The position numbers and the translations under genes were made by a program. The notes beneath the pieces were generated by a model that saw nothing but the letters and a program-made list of their open reading frames with translations, searched no databases and had not been told where the DNA came from. DNA of 50,117 bases, taken from assembly GCA_947427285.1 (NCBI GenBank), contig CANEHE010000015.1, positions 1 to 50,117 of the forward strand. Reading direction: 5' to 3'. This stretch comes from an uncultured Porphyromonadaceae bacterium (GTDB lineage Bacteria; Bacteroidota; Bacteroidia; Bacteroidales; Muribaculaceae). Positions 6,836 through 15,464 of this stretch are shown here, piece after piece (the stretch's first letter is position 1; each line of letters opens with the position of its first letter).

Positions 6836-8906
6836 AATGGAGATTATCCCCGGGCTTATGGCTCCGGGGATAAACGGTCCTCTCACCGTGCCCGCGACGG
6901 TTTCTCCTCGACGGAGCGAGATGCCCGACGGCACGCATCCCGCCTCCTGGTGTCTCAATCTGCGCGACTCGGACCAGGGTGGCCTGCAGGCCGTGCATGA
7001 GGGGCTGGTGACAGGGCGCACGGAGCATCCGGTGGTGATGGCCGACAGGCGCGAGGACCTCAGGTCTTTCTTTACGCTCGACGACAGTCTCGGGCTGCGG
7101 ATAGAGCTTCAGGAACGGGAGGGTGAACCGATGTCGGCGGCGGGTGGATTCATTGCCACGCTCCCGGCTCCCCTGGCCGAGTATGCGCCGGTGGGGGAGT
7201 TTCTGGTGCTGAGGCTCACCGACGGAAGGCTCTTCTACCTGATGTGGAATCCGGATCTGGAAAACTATTCGCCGCTCGGACTGCTCCCCGGTTTCGGTGA
7301 TATCGCGGTGGAAGCCTCTCCGCAGAGGGAGGTGACGGCCAGCGTGGCGGCGGCGAAATTCTCCGCGGTGGTGGCCGATCCGAGGAGTGTGAATCTCGCC
7401 GATGTGGCGCAGCCTACGGTGAAGGCGGTGCAGACGGCGTTTCGGGAGGCGCAGGCCCAGGCGGCGGTCAACGGCTGCTGGACCCAACCTGTGGGTGTGC
7501 GGCTGGCATGGCGGCTCTGGGACGGCTCATTGCTCCATCTGACATCGCTTGAGATCCCCGCCGAGGTCCAGGCGGCCAACGGAGGACGGATCTCTTTGGG
7601 ACTGACTGCCAACGACAAGGGATACACCGGCACGGCCGAAGGCACTCTCACTCTCCCTTCCTACCGGCTGACGGTGATGCTTCCCGACGCGATTCCCGAG
7701 GCGTGGCGCGACGTGGTGAGAAGCATCGAGGTGTGGGTGACGGAGGAACCGGATGTGCTCACCGGAGAGGCCGGGGTGGGGTTAAGCTCCACATCTTCCG
7801 GTTTTCTTGTAGGGGTCACTCTTGTCAGACGCACGGAAAGGGAGGTGGAAAGGGTGATAAGGCAATTGCCGTTGGAGAGGATGAAGCGGCTCGACGCATC
7901 GGCGGGCGATCTCATCCTCGACATCGTGCGGGAGGCCGGGGACGGCGTGGTACTCGACACGGCATCCCTTCCGGAGGGGTGTCCGGATCGGGCCTCCACA
8001 ATCGTCTCACACGGCGACAGGCTGTATCTGGCCACTTCCTCCAGCATCGTCTCCACTCCACGTGGCAATCCGTTTCTCATGGCTGACGTGAGCGGTGCGC
8101 CGGGAGGTGCCATCCGTGCCATCGCCGCGCAGCCCTCGGGAGGCGGGGCCTATACGCGCCAGTATGTGTATCTCTTCACCGACAGGGGGATATGTGCCCT
8201 GACCCACGACAACGACGGGCGTCACCGCACGCTGAGGATGGTGTCGCAGAGTGTGGTCAGAGGCCGGAGGGCTGTCGCTGCGGTGACGGATGCCGTCTAT
8301 GCCCTCGACGAATCGGGGCTGCTTATCCGGCTGTCAGACTCGAAGGCGGTGACGGCAGGCCGCGGATTCGGCGACTATGACGCGCTGGCATACGAACGCC
8401 GGTTCAACGAACTGTCGCTCTTCCGCGCCGGATCGCCGGTATGGTTTACCCTTTCGCTCGACCATCGGGAGCTGCGCGGCAGTTTCCGCAAAGGGGAGAC
8501 CGTGGAGGGGATGCCGCACGACTGCGGAGGACGTCTGTATGTGACCGAAGGGCGGCAGGTGGCCCGTTTCGAATCGGAGCTGGCTCCCGAGGCCCTAACA
8601 CAATGGGACAGTCTGAGGTCGGTATGGCCTGCGGGAGGAGCGGTGCGTGTAAGCGCGGATCTCTATTGTGACGAGGCGTCGCTTGATCTCAGTCTGTGGG
8701 CACACGGCAATTTCCAGAAACCGTCGTTGGCTTCCGGAGTCTGTCTGTGGCGGACGCGTGTTAGCGGCGGGGTCAACGGTCCTGTCTGGGGCGGCGCGCT
8801 TCTTCCCACGGCGCGGCCGGAACCCCGCTCCCTCACGCTCAGCATGAAAGGGAAAGTGAGCCGCGTGCAAAGTATTGAGTGCAAAGTATTGAGTACAAAG
8901 TATTAA
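6822..8906 (+). CDS. Probable tail nozzle / virion stabilisation protein
   Basis: The 694-residue protein is beta-rich with no signal peptide. The motif RLYLATSSSIVSTPRGNPF (about 402-420), followed by blades such as YVYLFTDRGICALTHD and DAVYALDESGLLIRL, suggests a propeller-like domain of the kind found in podovirus nozzle or DNA-stabilisation proteins. Its site directly after the portal (14-base overlap) fits. Family membership is inference. The C-terminal 13 residues (VQSIECKVLSTKY) and the TAA stop come from three tandem 14-base copies of GTGCAAAGTATTGA, read in successive frames. The original C-terminus was therefore probably replaced when the repeat arose. No tail-fibre, tape-measure or lysis gene follows. 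Confidence 0.6.
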   Translation: MKPRRMEIIPGLMAPGINGPLTVPATVSPRRSEMPDGTHPASWCLNLRDSDQGGLQAVHEGLVTGRTEHPVVMADRREDLRSFFTLDDSLGLRIELQEREGEPMSAAGGFIATLPAPLAEYAPVGEFLVLRLTDGRLFYLMWNPDLENYSPLGLLPGFGDIAVEASPQREVTASVAAAKFSAVVADPRSVNLADVAQPTVKAVQTAFREAQAQAAVNGCWTQPVGVRLAWRLWDGSLLHLTSLEIPAEVQAANGGRISLGLTANDKGYTGTAEGTLTLPSYRLTVMLPDAIPEAWRDVVRSIEVWVTEEPDVLTGEAGVGLSSTSSGFLVGVTLVRRTEREVERVIRQLPLERMKRLDASAGDLILDIVREAGDGVVLDTASLPEGCPDRASTIVSHGDRLYLATSSSIVSTPRGNPFLMADVSGAPGGAIRAIAAQPSGGGAYTRQYVYLFTDRGICALTHDNDGRHRTLRMVSQSVVRGRRAVAAVTDAVYALDESGLLIRLSDSKAVTAGRGFGDYDALAYERRFNELSLFRAGSPVWFTLSLDHRELRGSFRKGETVEGMPHDCGGRLYVTEGRQVARFESELAPEALTQWDSLRSVWPAGGAVRVSADLYCDEASLDLSLWAHGNFQKPSLASGVCLWRTRVSGGVNGPVWGGALLPTARPEPRSLTLSMKGKVSRVQSIECKVLSTKY

Positions 8907-8976
8907 GTAGAAAGTAGAAAGGGACTTTAAGGACCTTAAGGACTTCTTACTTAATCCTTAGTACTTACTACTTACC
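8865..8976. repeat. Two facing GTAnnnA heptad arrays
   Basis: On the plus strand 8865-8920 contains eight consecutive seven-base units (GTGCAAA GTATTGA, twice, then GTACAAA GTATTAA GTAGAAA GTAGAAA). The first six encode the end of the nozzle-like protein. On the minus strand 8971-8937 holds GTAGTAA, GTACTAA, GGATTAA, GTAAGAA and GTCCTTA. These directly follow the hairpin 9000-8991/8981-8972 (10-base arms) in the U32 gene and provide its TAA stop. The arrays meet tail to tail. Confidence 0.85.
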
Positions 8977-10217
8977 GATGGTGCTTCGCTCCATCGGTAA
9001 AGGCGGTCGGCGGGGCGGATCTTAGCCGGGACTGGCATGGAGAAAACCGAACCCTTCTCCACACGCTCCACAGGGTCCACGTCGAGTCTCAGTTCCTCGA
9101 CCTTGAAGATGAGCGCGCCGGTGGAGGGACCGGTGAGCACTACCTCGTCGCCTACCGCCAGGAAACCGCTTTCCAGCCGGAACTCCCCGACGCCGAGACG
9201 CGGGTAGTAGCGTGTCGCCTTGGCGCAATACGTTTTGGTGCGTGTGGCCGAAGAGCCGTATTTCGCGCTCCATTCGCCGAGACGCTGTCCGAGGTAATAT
9301 CCGTTCCAGAATCCGCGGTTGAAGATCTTCTCAAGACGGGCGTCCCATCCGGCCACTTTCTCATCCGAGAAAGAGCCGTCGCAGATGGCCTGCAGGGCTT
9401 CGGAATATGCGGCGACGGTCTCGGCCACATATTCCGGTCCGCGGGCGCGTCCCTCGATCTTGAAGACGGTGACGCCGGCCTCGGCCATGCGGTCGAGAAA
9501 ATGAATGGTCTTCAGGTCTTTGGGCGACATGATGTATTGGTTTTCAATGTCGAGTTCCTCCCCGGTCTCGCGGTCGCGCACGGTATAGGAGCGACGGCAT
9601 ATCTGGTTGCATGCGCCACGGTTGCCCGAGGAGTTCATCTCATGGAGCGAGAGATAGCATTTTCCGCTGACGGCCATGCAGAGCGCGCCGTGGCAGAACA
9701 TCTCAAGGCGGACGGGCTTTCCGGATGGTCCGCAGATGTTCTCCTCCCGGATGGCGCGGGCTATGACGGCGACCTGGTCGAGATTCAGCTCCCGGGCGAG
9801 GACCATCACGTCGGCCCACCGGGAATAGAAGCGGACGGCCTCGGTGTTGCTGACGTTGACCTGGGTGGATATGTGGACCTCCTGTCCGATGGAGCGGGCG
9901 TAGAGGATGGCGGCCATGTCGGAGGCTATGACGGCTGAGATGCCGGCCTCTTTCGCCCGGTCTATGATCCGGTGCATGAGTTCCATGTCGGAGTCGTAGA
10001 TGACAGTGTTGACAGTCAGATATGTCTTCACGCCTGCGTCGGCACAGGTGGCGGCGATGTCGGCCATGTCGTCGGCGGTGAAATTCGCGCTTGAGCGGCT
10101 GCGCATGTTTAGTCCCTCGATGCCGAAATAAATGGCGTCGGCACCGGCGGCGATGGCTGCGGCAAGCGACTCGCGGCTCCCTACGGGGGCCATTATTTCA
10201 AAGTCTGAGCGTTTCAT
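8958..10217 (-). CDS. trhP: U32 family peptidase / tRNA hydroxylation protein TrhP-like
   Basis: Members of this family (TrhP/YegQ) take part in hydroxylation of uridine 34 in tRNA; others are collagenase-like or act in ubiquinone or rRNA modification. The 419-residue length and motifs fit the TrhP branch: IMAPVGSRESLAAA near residue 8, the signature MFCHGALCMAVSGKCYLS with NRGACNQICRRSY (about 175-210) carrying four conserved Cys, and KIEGRARGPEYVAETVAAY (about 254-272). A TAAATTTG element sits only four bases before the ATG, suggesting a leaderless transcript. The gene lies opposite to and inside the phage-like module, separating the nozzle gene from the terminase. The last residues (VSSKY) come from the heptad repeat. 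Confidence 0.82.
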   Translation of the reverse strand: MKRSDFEIMAPVGSRESLAAAIAAGADAIYFGIEGLNMRSRSSANFTADDMADIAATCADAGVKTYLTVNTVIYDSDMELMHRIIDRAKEAGISAVIASDMAAILYARSIGQEVHISTQVNVSNTEAVRFYSRWADVMVLARELNLDQVAVIARAIREENICGPSGKPVRLEMFCHGALCMAVSGKCYLSLHEMNSSGNRGACNQICRRSYTVRDRETGEELDIENQYIMSPKDLKTIHFLDRMAEAGVTVFKIEGRARGPEYVAETVAAYSEALQAICDGSFSDEKVAGWDARLEKIFNRGFWNGYYLGQRLGEWSAKYGSSATRTKTYCAKATRYYPRLGVGEFRLESGFLAVGDEVVLTGPSTGALIFKVEELRLDVDPVERVEKGSVFSMPVPAKIRPADRLYRWSEAPSVSSKY

Positions 10218-10221
10218 GGTG

Positions 10222-10229
10222 CAAATTTA
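10222..10229 (-). promoter_or_regulatory. -7 element almost touching the trhP-like start
   Basis: TAAATTTG on the minus strand ends at 10222, with CACC and then the ATG at 10217. Since transcription in Bacteroidetes starts several bases after this element, the message would begin at or next to the start codon. No good TTTG -33 element is seen 19-21 bases upstream. Confidence 0.6.
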
Positions 10230-10249
10230 GTGAAAATAAGGCTTTAAGG

Positions 10250-11746
10250 ATGATTAAATCAGAAAATTTTATGAAAGATTACAAGGATGATTTCCAGCGG
10301 TGGGCACGGGAGTGCGTGAAGATCACCGACAAGCTGACGGGACGGCCCGTACCTTTCGAACTCAACCGTCCGCAGCGGCGCGTGCTGGCCATGCTGGAGG
10401 AGATGCGCCTCGACGGGGAGCCGATCCGGCTTATAATGCTCAAGGCGAGGCAGTGGGGCGGATCGACGCTGATACAGGTCTATATGGCCTGGATGCAACT
10501 TGTGCGCCGCAAGGGATGGAACTCTCTGATATGCGCCCATGTGAAGGATGCCTCGTCGCAGATACGGGGTATGTACAGCCGTCTGCTGAGGGAGTATCCC
10601 GAGGGGATGAAGACCGGCCAGCCGCGCGACTGGGCCTTTATCCCTTACGAGAAATCGCAGTCGGTCAACTGGATTCCGGCGCGGGAGGCGCAGGTGGCCG
10701 TGGCCACGTCGCTTTCGCCCAACAGTGTGCGTGGAGCCAATTTCGCGATGGCACATCTGTCGGAGGTGGCTTTCTGGGCCGACGGCGACGAGAGGGCGGC
10801 GTCGGAGATAGTGCGGACGGTGTGCGGATCGGTGGCGCGCGAACCGGACACTCTGGTGGTGATGGAGTCGACGGCCAACGGAACGGACAACTATTTTCAT
10901 CGGGAATGGCTGAGGGCTGTGGAGGGGAAGAGCGACAAGAGGGCGGTGTTCGTGCCCTGGCATGAGATCGACATCTACCGGCGCGACGTGGCCGACCGGG
11001 AACGGCCGGCTGTGGAGGCGTCGCTCGACGATTATGAACGCTCGCTTCTGGAGGATGGGGTGGAACTGGAGCGTGTGGCATGGTATCACGACAAGCGGCG
11101 GGAGTATGCCACCCACGAGGCGATGATGGCCGAGTTCCCGTCCACTCCGGAGGAGGCTTTCGCCAATGCCTGCGTCCAGACCCTTCTCAGACCGGAACAT
11201 GTTCCTGAACTGACGGATGATGTGCCGTCGGAGGAGGGACGACTGGGGGTGCTGGTGGTGTCGGGCGACGGGTCGGGACAGCTTCTGTCGCTCTTTGCCA
11301 CGGGCAGCGGGAGACTGACACCTCTTTCCGACGAACCGCTTGACGGCCTGACGCTTCCGCGGGCGGTGTCGGAGGCTGTGGCGCGTTGCCGCAGGGCCAG
11401 AGCGTCGCTGACAGTGGCCGAGGCTCCGCGCGAAGGGGAGCCGTCACACACCCGCTGGTGTGCCGAAAAGGCGTTGCGGCTCGGTGCTGTCCTGGCATTC
11501 GACGAGGAGGAGCGTCCGGACGCCGTGGCCGACCCGCGGTTTCTTTCGGAAGCGGCTGACTGTTATGCCGCGCTGTCGGAGGAGGGAAGAGTCACTGAAC
11601 ACGACGCGGAGGCACGCAGGCAGCTGCTCAGATGCAGCCGGATACGTCCGTGGCAGACTCCTCTGGCTCTTTCGCGTCTGGTGGCGGCCCACCGGTGTGC
11701 GGGCGCGGAAGGGAAACCGGTGAGCATAACAGATTTCATGGACTGA
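10250..11746 (+). CDS. Phage terminase large subunit (TerL)
   Basis: TerL is the ATPase-nuclease that docks on the portal and packs DNA. The ATG at 10250 gives 498 residues. An in-frame start further left would overlap the divergent trhP-like gene's 5' end, so 10250 or 10271 (MKDYKDD) is preferred. The ATPase is well kept: Walker A KARQWGGST (65-73), Walker B region FAMAHLSEVAF with catalytic Glu near 172, and coupling motif ESTANG (206-211). The C-terminal half should hold the RNase H-like nuclease with three acidic sites. Here the first strand reads VLVVSGDGSG, and the late HDD-type motif is only EHDAEARR, so the nuclease looks eroded. The protein ends SITDFMD. It is separated from the other module genes by the trhP-like gene. 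Confidence 0.85.
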   Translation: MIKSENFMKDYKDDFQRWARECVKITDKLTGRPVPFELNRPQRRVLAMLEEMRLDGEPIRLIMLKARQWGGSTLIQVYMAWMQLVRRKGWNSLICAHVKDASSQIRGMYSRLLREYPEGMKTGQPRDWAFIPYEKSQSVNWIPAREAQVAVATSLSPNSVRGANFAMAHLSEVAFWADGDERAASEIVRTVCGSVAREPDTLVVMESTANGTDNYFHREWLRAVEGKSDKRAVFVPWHEIDIYRRDVADRERPAVEASLDDYERSLLEDGVELERVAWYHDKRREYATHEAMMAEFPSTPEEAFANACVQTLLRPEHVPELTDDVPSEEGRLGVLVVSGDGSGQLLSLFATGSGRLTPLSDEPLDGLTLPRAVSEAVARCRRARASLTVAEAPREGEPSHTRWCAEKALRLGAVLAFDEEERPDAVADPRFLSEAADCYAALSEEGRVTEHDAEARRQLLRCSRIRPWQTPLALSRLVAAHRCAGAEGKPVSITDFMD

Positions 11747-11772
11747 CAAAAAGTGTATGAACCAGAGAGATA

Positions 11773-11804
11773 TTTGGCGATATGCTTTTTTTGTATTAAC
11801 TTTG
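11773..11804 (+). promoter_or_regulatory. Promoter of lipoprotein-DUF5723 operon
   Basis: TTTG (11773-11776), 20-base spacer and TAACTTTG (11797-11804). The leader to the ATG at 11872 is about 60 bases and AT-rich. Confidence 0.85.
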
Positions 11805-11871
11805 CATCGTTTAGAAAATTCTGTGTCTGTAAGCACAAATTCTATCTTCGAAAACCTCATATCTCATATCA

Positions 11872-13665
11872 ATGAAACCGATTTTACGAATCCCGCTCCG
11901 TGCAGGACTGTCGGCCATGTCGCTGGCTTTGCTGTGCGGATGTGTCGATGACAGCTACGACCTGTCGGATATCGACACCACCACGGAGATCAGGGTCAAC
12001 GACCTGACTGTCCCCATCAATCTGAAAAGCATCACTCTCGACAACATCATCGATGTGGACGAGGATGATCCGGACGCCACCGTGAAGTATGTCATCGTCG
12101 GCGACCAGCGTTATTTCGCCATCGAGAAGCATGGCGGTTTCCATGCCGACGTTCCGGAAGTGGCCCGTGTGAAGGCTGCCGCTCCAGGCCGGGTGAAGAC
12201 CATCGTGGAGGAGCTGACGGCCATCGGCACGGCGCAGTCCGCCCGCAGAGCCGCCGGATATGGAGTAAGATTCGCCATCCATGAGGACCATACCGATTTC
12301 ACCTATCGTGTCGGCGACAAGGAGGGTGAGCGTGTCGACGAGGCTATCCGCACCATCCAGGCTGTGGAGATGGATTCCGAAAAGCTCCGTATCACTGTCC
12401 GTCTGGCTGTGCCCGATGTGGCCGCCGGGCGTCTGGAATTTTTCAATCTGCGTTTCCGTCTTCCGGAGGGGATGGACGCCGAGTGCCCGCAAGGCTCGGT
12501 GAGCGGTGATATACTCACTGTGCCGTCGCTGGTGTCGGATGGCTCCACGGCGACACTTGAGCTGACAGCCGGCCGTCTCGACTTCCGCCCGCAATACGGC
12601 GCGGACGGAATCGTGGTTGAGAACCGGAGGTTTGACTATACGTCGGATCTCTACATCATGGACGGGGAGCTGCGGGTGTATCCGGCAGTTCAGTCGTCGG
12701 CGACGATTCCGCAGAGCATTCGCTTCACGGTGGACTATGACATGTCGGCCTTCACGGTAGACCGCTTCTCCGGACTGGTCGATTACAGTTCGGACGCCGT
12801 CAGTATCGATCCGGTCAATCTCACGGACCTTCCCGATTTCCTCGAGGGTGACGACACCAATCTCATAATGAGCAATCCGCAGCTTCTTCTGACGACCGAC
12901 AATCCGGTGGGCGACTACAGGCTGGGGTGCACGGCAGGCCTGACCATCACGTCTGTCAAAGGTGATGCCGAGAGAGGACGGCAGACTCTTCCGGGAGGTT
13001 TCACTGTCGGATATGACCGTGGAAAGGGCCCGTACAACATCCTCATGGCCCCGCATCCGGACAACGCGTTCAATGTGCCGGTCGGATCCGATCTTTACAC
13101 TTTCCCCGGATTAGGACATATTCTGGAGGGGGCGGGCCTGCCCGACCAGCTCCGGATAGAGGTGGCCGGAGAGGGTCTTTCCGCGCCGCGCATCCACGGC
13201 TATGCCGACGGTCTTCCCTTGGGAACACCTCTCGGTGACGTGGAGGGAGAGTACACATTCCTCACCCTTCTGGCTCTCGACGACGGTTCGCGGATAGTCT
13301 ACGAGAAGCGGGAGGACGGCTGGTCGAGTGAGGATCTGGAGGCGGTGAACATCACGTCGTTTACCGTGACGGCGGAGGCCACCACCGATGTGCCGTGTGC
13401 CATCAGTCTCTGGGCGCGTCCGCTCTCCACCGACGGCAGCGACATCCCGCTTGAAAATCCGGAGGAGGCGACGGCCGAGATCGGCCCGATGGCCAAAGGA
13501 CAGGCATTCTCCATCACCATGAAGGGTGACATCCGTCATCTCGACGGCATACATTTCATAGCCACGGCCAGGAGCTTCGACGGAAAGCCTCTGCGTCCCG
13601 ACCAGTACATACGTCTCGACAATATCCGCGCCACCGTCAGCGGCACTTATACAAAAGAACTGTAA
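11872..13665 (+). CDS. Large lipoprotein, function unknown
   Basis: The 597-residue protein has a lipoprotein signal (MKPILRIPLRAG, hydrophobic core, LLCGC with Cys at about 24), followed by VDDSYDLSDIDTTTEIRVNDL. Acidic, beta-rich lipoproteins with this YDLSDID start are common in Bacteroidales and often precede a DUF5723 gene, as here. No catalytic motif is visible. Repeated all-beta stretches in residues 160-290 and 440-590 suggest two or more Ig-like or jelly-roll domains. The gap to the DUF5723 gene is 15 bases, so the two form an operon and may act together at the outer membrane. It begins directly after the phage-like module and has its own promoter. Confidence 0.72.
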   Translation: MKPILRIPLRAGLSAMSLALLCGCVDDSYDLSDIDTTTEIRVNDLTVPINLKSITLDNIIDVDEDDPDATVKYVIVGDQRYFAIEKHGGFHADVPEVARVKAAAPGRVKTIVEELTAIGTAQSARRAAGYGVRFAIHEDHTDFTYRVGDKEGERVDEAIRTIQAVEMDSEKLRITVRLAVPDVAAGRLEFFNLRFRLPEGMDAECPQGSVSGDILTVPSLVSDGSTATLELTAGRLDFRPQYGADGIVVENRRFDYTSDLYIMDGELRVYPAVQSSATIPQSIRFTVDYDMSAFTVDRFSGLVDYSSDAVSIDPVNLTDLPDFLEGDDTNLIMSNPQLLLTTDNPVGDYRLGCTAGLTITSVKGDAERGRQTLPGGFTVGYDRGKGPYNILMAPHPDNAFNVPVGSDLYTFPGLGHILEGAGLPDQLRIEVAGEGLSAPRIHGYADGLPLGTPLGDVEGEYTFLTLLALDDGSRIVYEKREDGWSSEDLEAVNITSFTVTAEATTDVPCAISLWARPLSTDGSDIPLENPEEATAEIGPMAKGQAFSITMKGDIRHLDGIHFIATARSFDGKPLRPDQYIRLDNIRATVSGTYTKEL

Positions 13666-13680
13666 CCGACAGTCAAAGCC

Positions 13681-15054
13681 ATGAAAATCAACATCAAAAC
13701 AATCATAGCGTTTCTTCTCGCCGGTGCCGCATCGGGCATCATCTCCGCCCAGAACACTTATTCCGGATATTTCACGGACAATTATCTCTACCGCCATCAG
13801 ATGAATCCGGCCTACGGCAACTGCCAGAACTTTGTGGGCTTTCCCGCGCTGGGCAATCTCAACATCGGCATGCAGGGGAATCTCCATCTCTCCGATGTGC
13901 TCTACAATATCGACGGCCGCACTTCGCTCTTCACCAATCCGAAGGTGGACGCTGCGGAATTCATGAGCCATATCCACGACAAGAACCGTATCGGAACTGA
14001 CTTCAAGGTGAACGTCCTCAACGGCGGCTGGAAAGCCTGGGGAGGTTACAATACGGTAGGTATAAGTGTGGTGGGCAATGTCCGCGCCAGCCTTCCCGGC
14101 TCGCTCTTCTCGCTTCTTAAAGAGGGTGTGGAAAACCGGGAGTATGACATAAAGAATCTCCGTGCACACGCCGGAGCTTACGCCGAGATCGCCCTCAACC
14201 ATTCGCGCGACATCCGTCAGGTGCCGGGACTGCGCGTGGGCGCGGCGGTGAAGTTCCTGATCGGAGCGGGGAGCGTCGACGCGCGTTTCAACGACGCCCG
14301 GCTGGTGCTCGGAAAGGACTCGTGGGACATCACGGCCAACGCCGACCTATACGCCAATGTGAAGGGTCTTAAGTTCAAACATGACTGGAACCACGACGTC
14401 ACTCCGGCACGTGAGTATGTGAGCGGGGCTGAACTCGACGGGTTCGGACTGAACGGGTTCGGACTCGGATTCGATCTCGGTGCCACCTACAGCTGGCGCG
14501 ACTTCACTTTCTCGGCGGCTGTGCTCGATCTGGGTTTCATCTCCTGGGGAGAGTCGCACCACGCCTCTACGGACGGGACTGTCAATTTCCAGACTTCGAA
14601 ATATGTGTTCGACGTCGATTCCGACGATGACCGGGATGCCTTCGACGAGATGAAAGATGACCTGACACAGATATATCAGCTCAAGGATATGGGGAAAGCC
14701 GGAAGCCGTGCGGAGGCTCTGGCGGCCACGCTCAATTTCGGGGTGGAGTATGAGCTGCCATATTACCGGCGTCTGCATTTCGGACTGCTCAACACCACCC
14801 GCGTCGACGGTCCTTTCACCTGGACCGAGTTCCGTCTGGGCGCGACGGTGCGTCCGGTGGACTGCCTGTCGGCAAGCATCAACATGGCAGCCGGGACATT
14901 CGGGGTCGGCATGGGCTGGATGCTCAATCTCAATCTGCGCAAAGGCTTCAACCTGTTTGTTGGGATGGACCGTATTCCCGGAAAGCTCGCCAAACAGGGG
15001 GTGCCGCTCAACTCCAACGGAGAGCTTAATTTCGGCATCAACTTCCCGTTCTGA
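13681..15054 (+). CDS. DUF5723 outer-membrane protein
   Basis: The 457-residue protein has a signal peptide (MKINIKTIIAFLLAGAASGIISAQ) and the DUF5723 opening NTYSGYFTDNYLYRHQMNPAYGN, an arrangement shared with PorV/PorP-like proteins. Alternating strands through the length and the terminal aromatic (GINFPF) indicate an outer-membrane barrel of roughly a dozen or more strands. The family has no proven function; a role in anchoring or exporting surface proteins is suggested by analogy to the type IX secretion porins. It is the second gene of an operon with the preceding lipoprotein. A hairpin element with a GGGACGCGA stem follows 65 bases after the stop. Confidence 0.82.
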   Translation: MKINIKTIIAFLLAGAASGIISAQNTYSGYFTDNYLYRHQMNPAYGNCQNFVGFPALGNLNIGMQGNLHLSDVLYNIDGRTSLFTNPKVDAAEFMSHIHDKNRIGTDFKVNVLNGGWKAWGGYNTVGISVVGNVRASLPGSLFSLLKEGVENREYDIKNLRAHAGAYAEIALNHSRDIRQVPGLRVGAAVKFLIGAGSVDARFNDARLVLGKDSWDITANADLYANVKGLKFKHDWNHDVTPAREYVSGAELDGFGLNGFGLGFDLGATYSWRDFTFSAAVLDLGFISWGESHHASTDGTVNFQTSKYVFDVDSDDDRDAFDEMKDDLTQIYQLKDMGKAGSRAEALAATLNFGVEYELPYYRRLHFGLLNTTRVDGPFTWTEFRLGATVRPVDCLSASINMAAGTFGVGMGWMLNLNLRKGFNLFVGMDRIPGKLAKQGVPLNSNGELNFGINFPF

Positions 15055-15097
15055 GCAATCTTCTGATCAATTTTGAATGGAGAAGGTTGAATTTTGA

Positions 15098-15141
15098 GTT
15101 CAATCTGCAGTTTAGACGGGGACGCGATTTTTTCGCGTCCC
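15098..15141 (+). terminator. GGGACGCGA hairpin element, copy 2
   Basis: The lead GTTCAATCTGCAGTTTAGA (15098-15116) is followed by the perfect nine-base stem 15119-15127/15133-15141 with a five-T loop. The lead is identical to that at 2815. No T-run follows the stem, so termination strength is uncertain. An AATGGAGAAGGTTGAATTTTGA stretch precedes it. The remaining bases to 15387 hold no gene that I can support, only a second TTCTCCATTC word at 15191. Confidence 0.75.
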
Positions 15142-15364
15142 TGCTTTGTGGCACGATCTCTCTACTATTGCCCCACACTACGGACGTTCTAACCAATTCT
15201 CCATTCGAAATTAAAAGTTTAACAAATTTTAAGAAGTGACATTTGTAAAGCGAAAATAGGATTGTACCACCGGTATCTGTACTGTCTTGCTTGACAAACT
15301 TCAAAAAAATGGGCTTTTTTCTGACATTTGTCAATTTGTCCGGTTTTTTAACTATTCTCCATTC

Positions 15365-15443
15365 AAAATTCTAAATTTAAAATTACAAAAACATTTGTTT
15401 TTTAAGAATATTTGTTTTATATTTGCCGCCGGAAACATTCCCT
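15365..15443 (+). promoter_or_regulatory. Heptads plus promoter and leader block, copy 2
   Basis: AAAATTC, TAAATTT and AAAATTA heptads (15365-15385) come first. Then TTTG (15394-15397), a 20-base spacer, TATATTTG (15418-15425) and the leader GCCGCCGGAAACATTCCC follow. It matches 2121-2175 apart from one base of indel and a few substitutions. It drives the S74-domain gene at 15465. Confidence 0.85.
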
Positions 15444-15464
15444 CAAAACTAAAACAACAATATC

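Noticed and set aside
10091-10249. Longer terminase start at 10091
   Set aside because: It would overlap the divergent U32 gene and its promoter. The extra residues have no likeness to terminases.
3097-11746. Complete inducible prophage
   Set aside because: No integrase, repressor, replication, lysis or tail-fibre gene is present, and no attachment-site repeats are visible.
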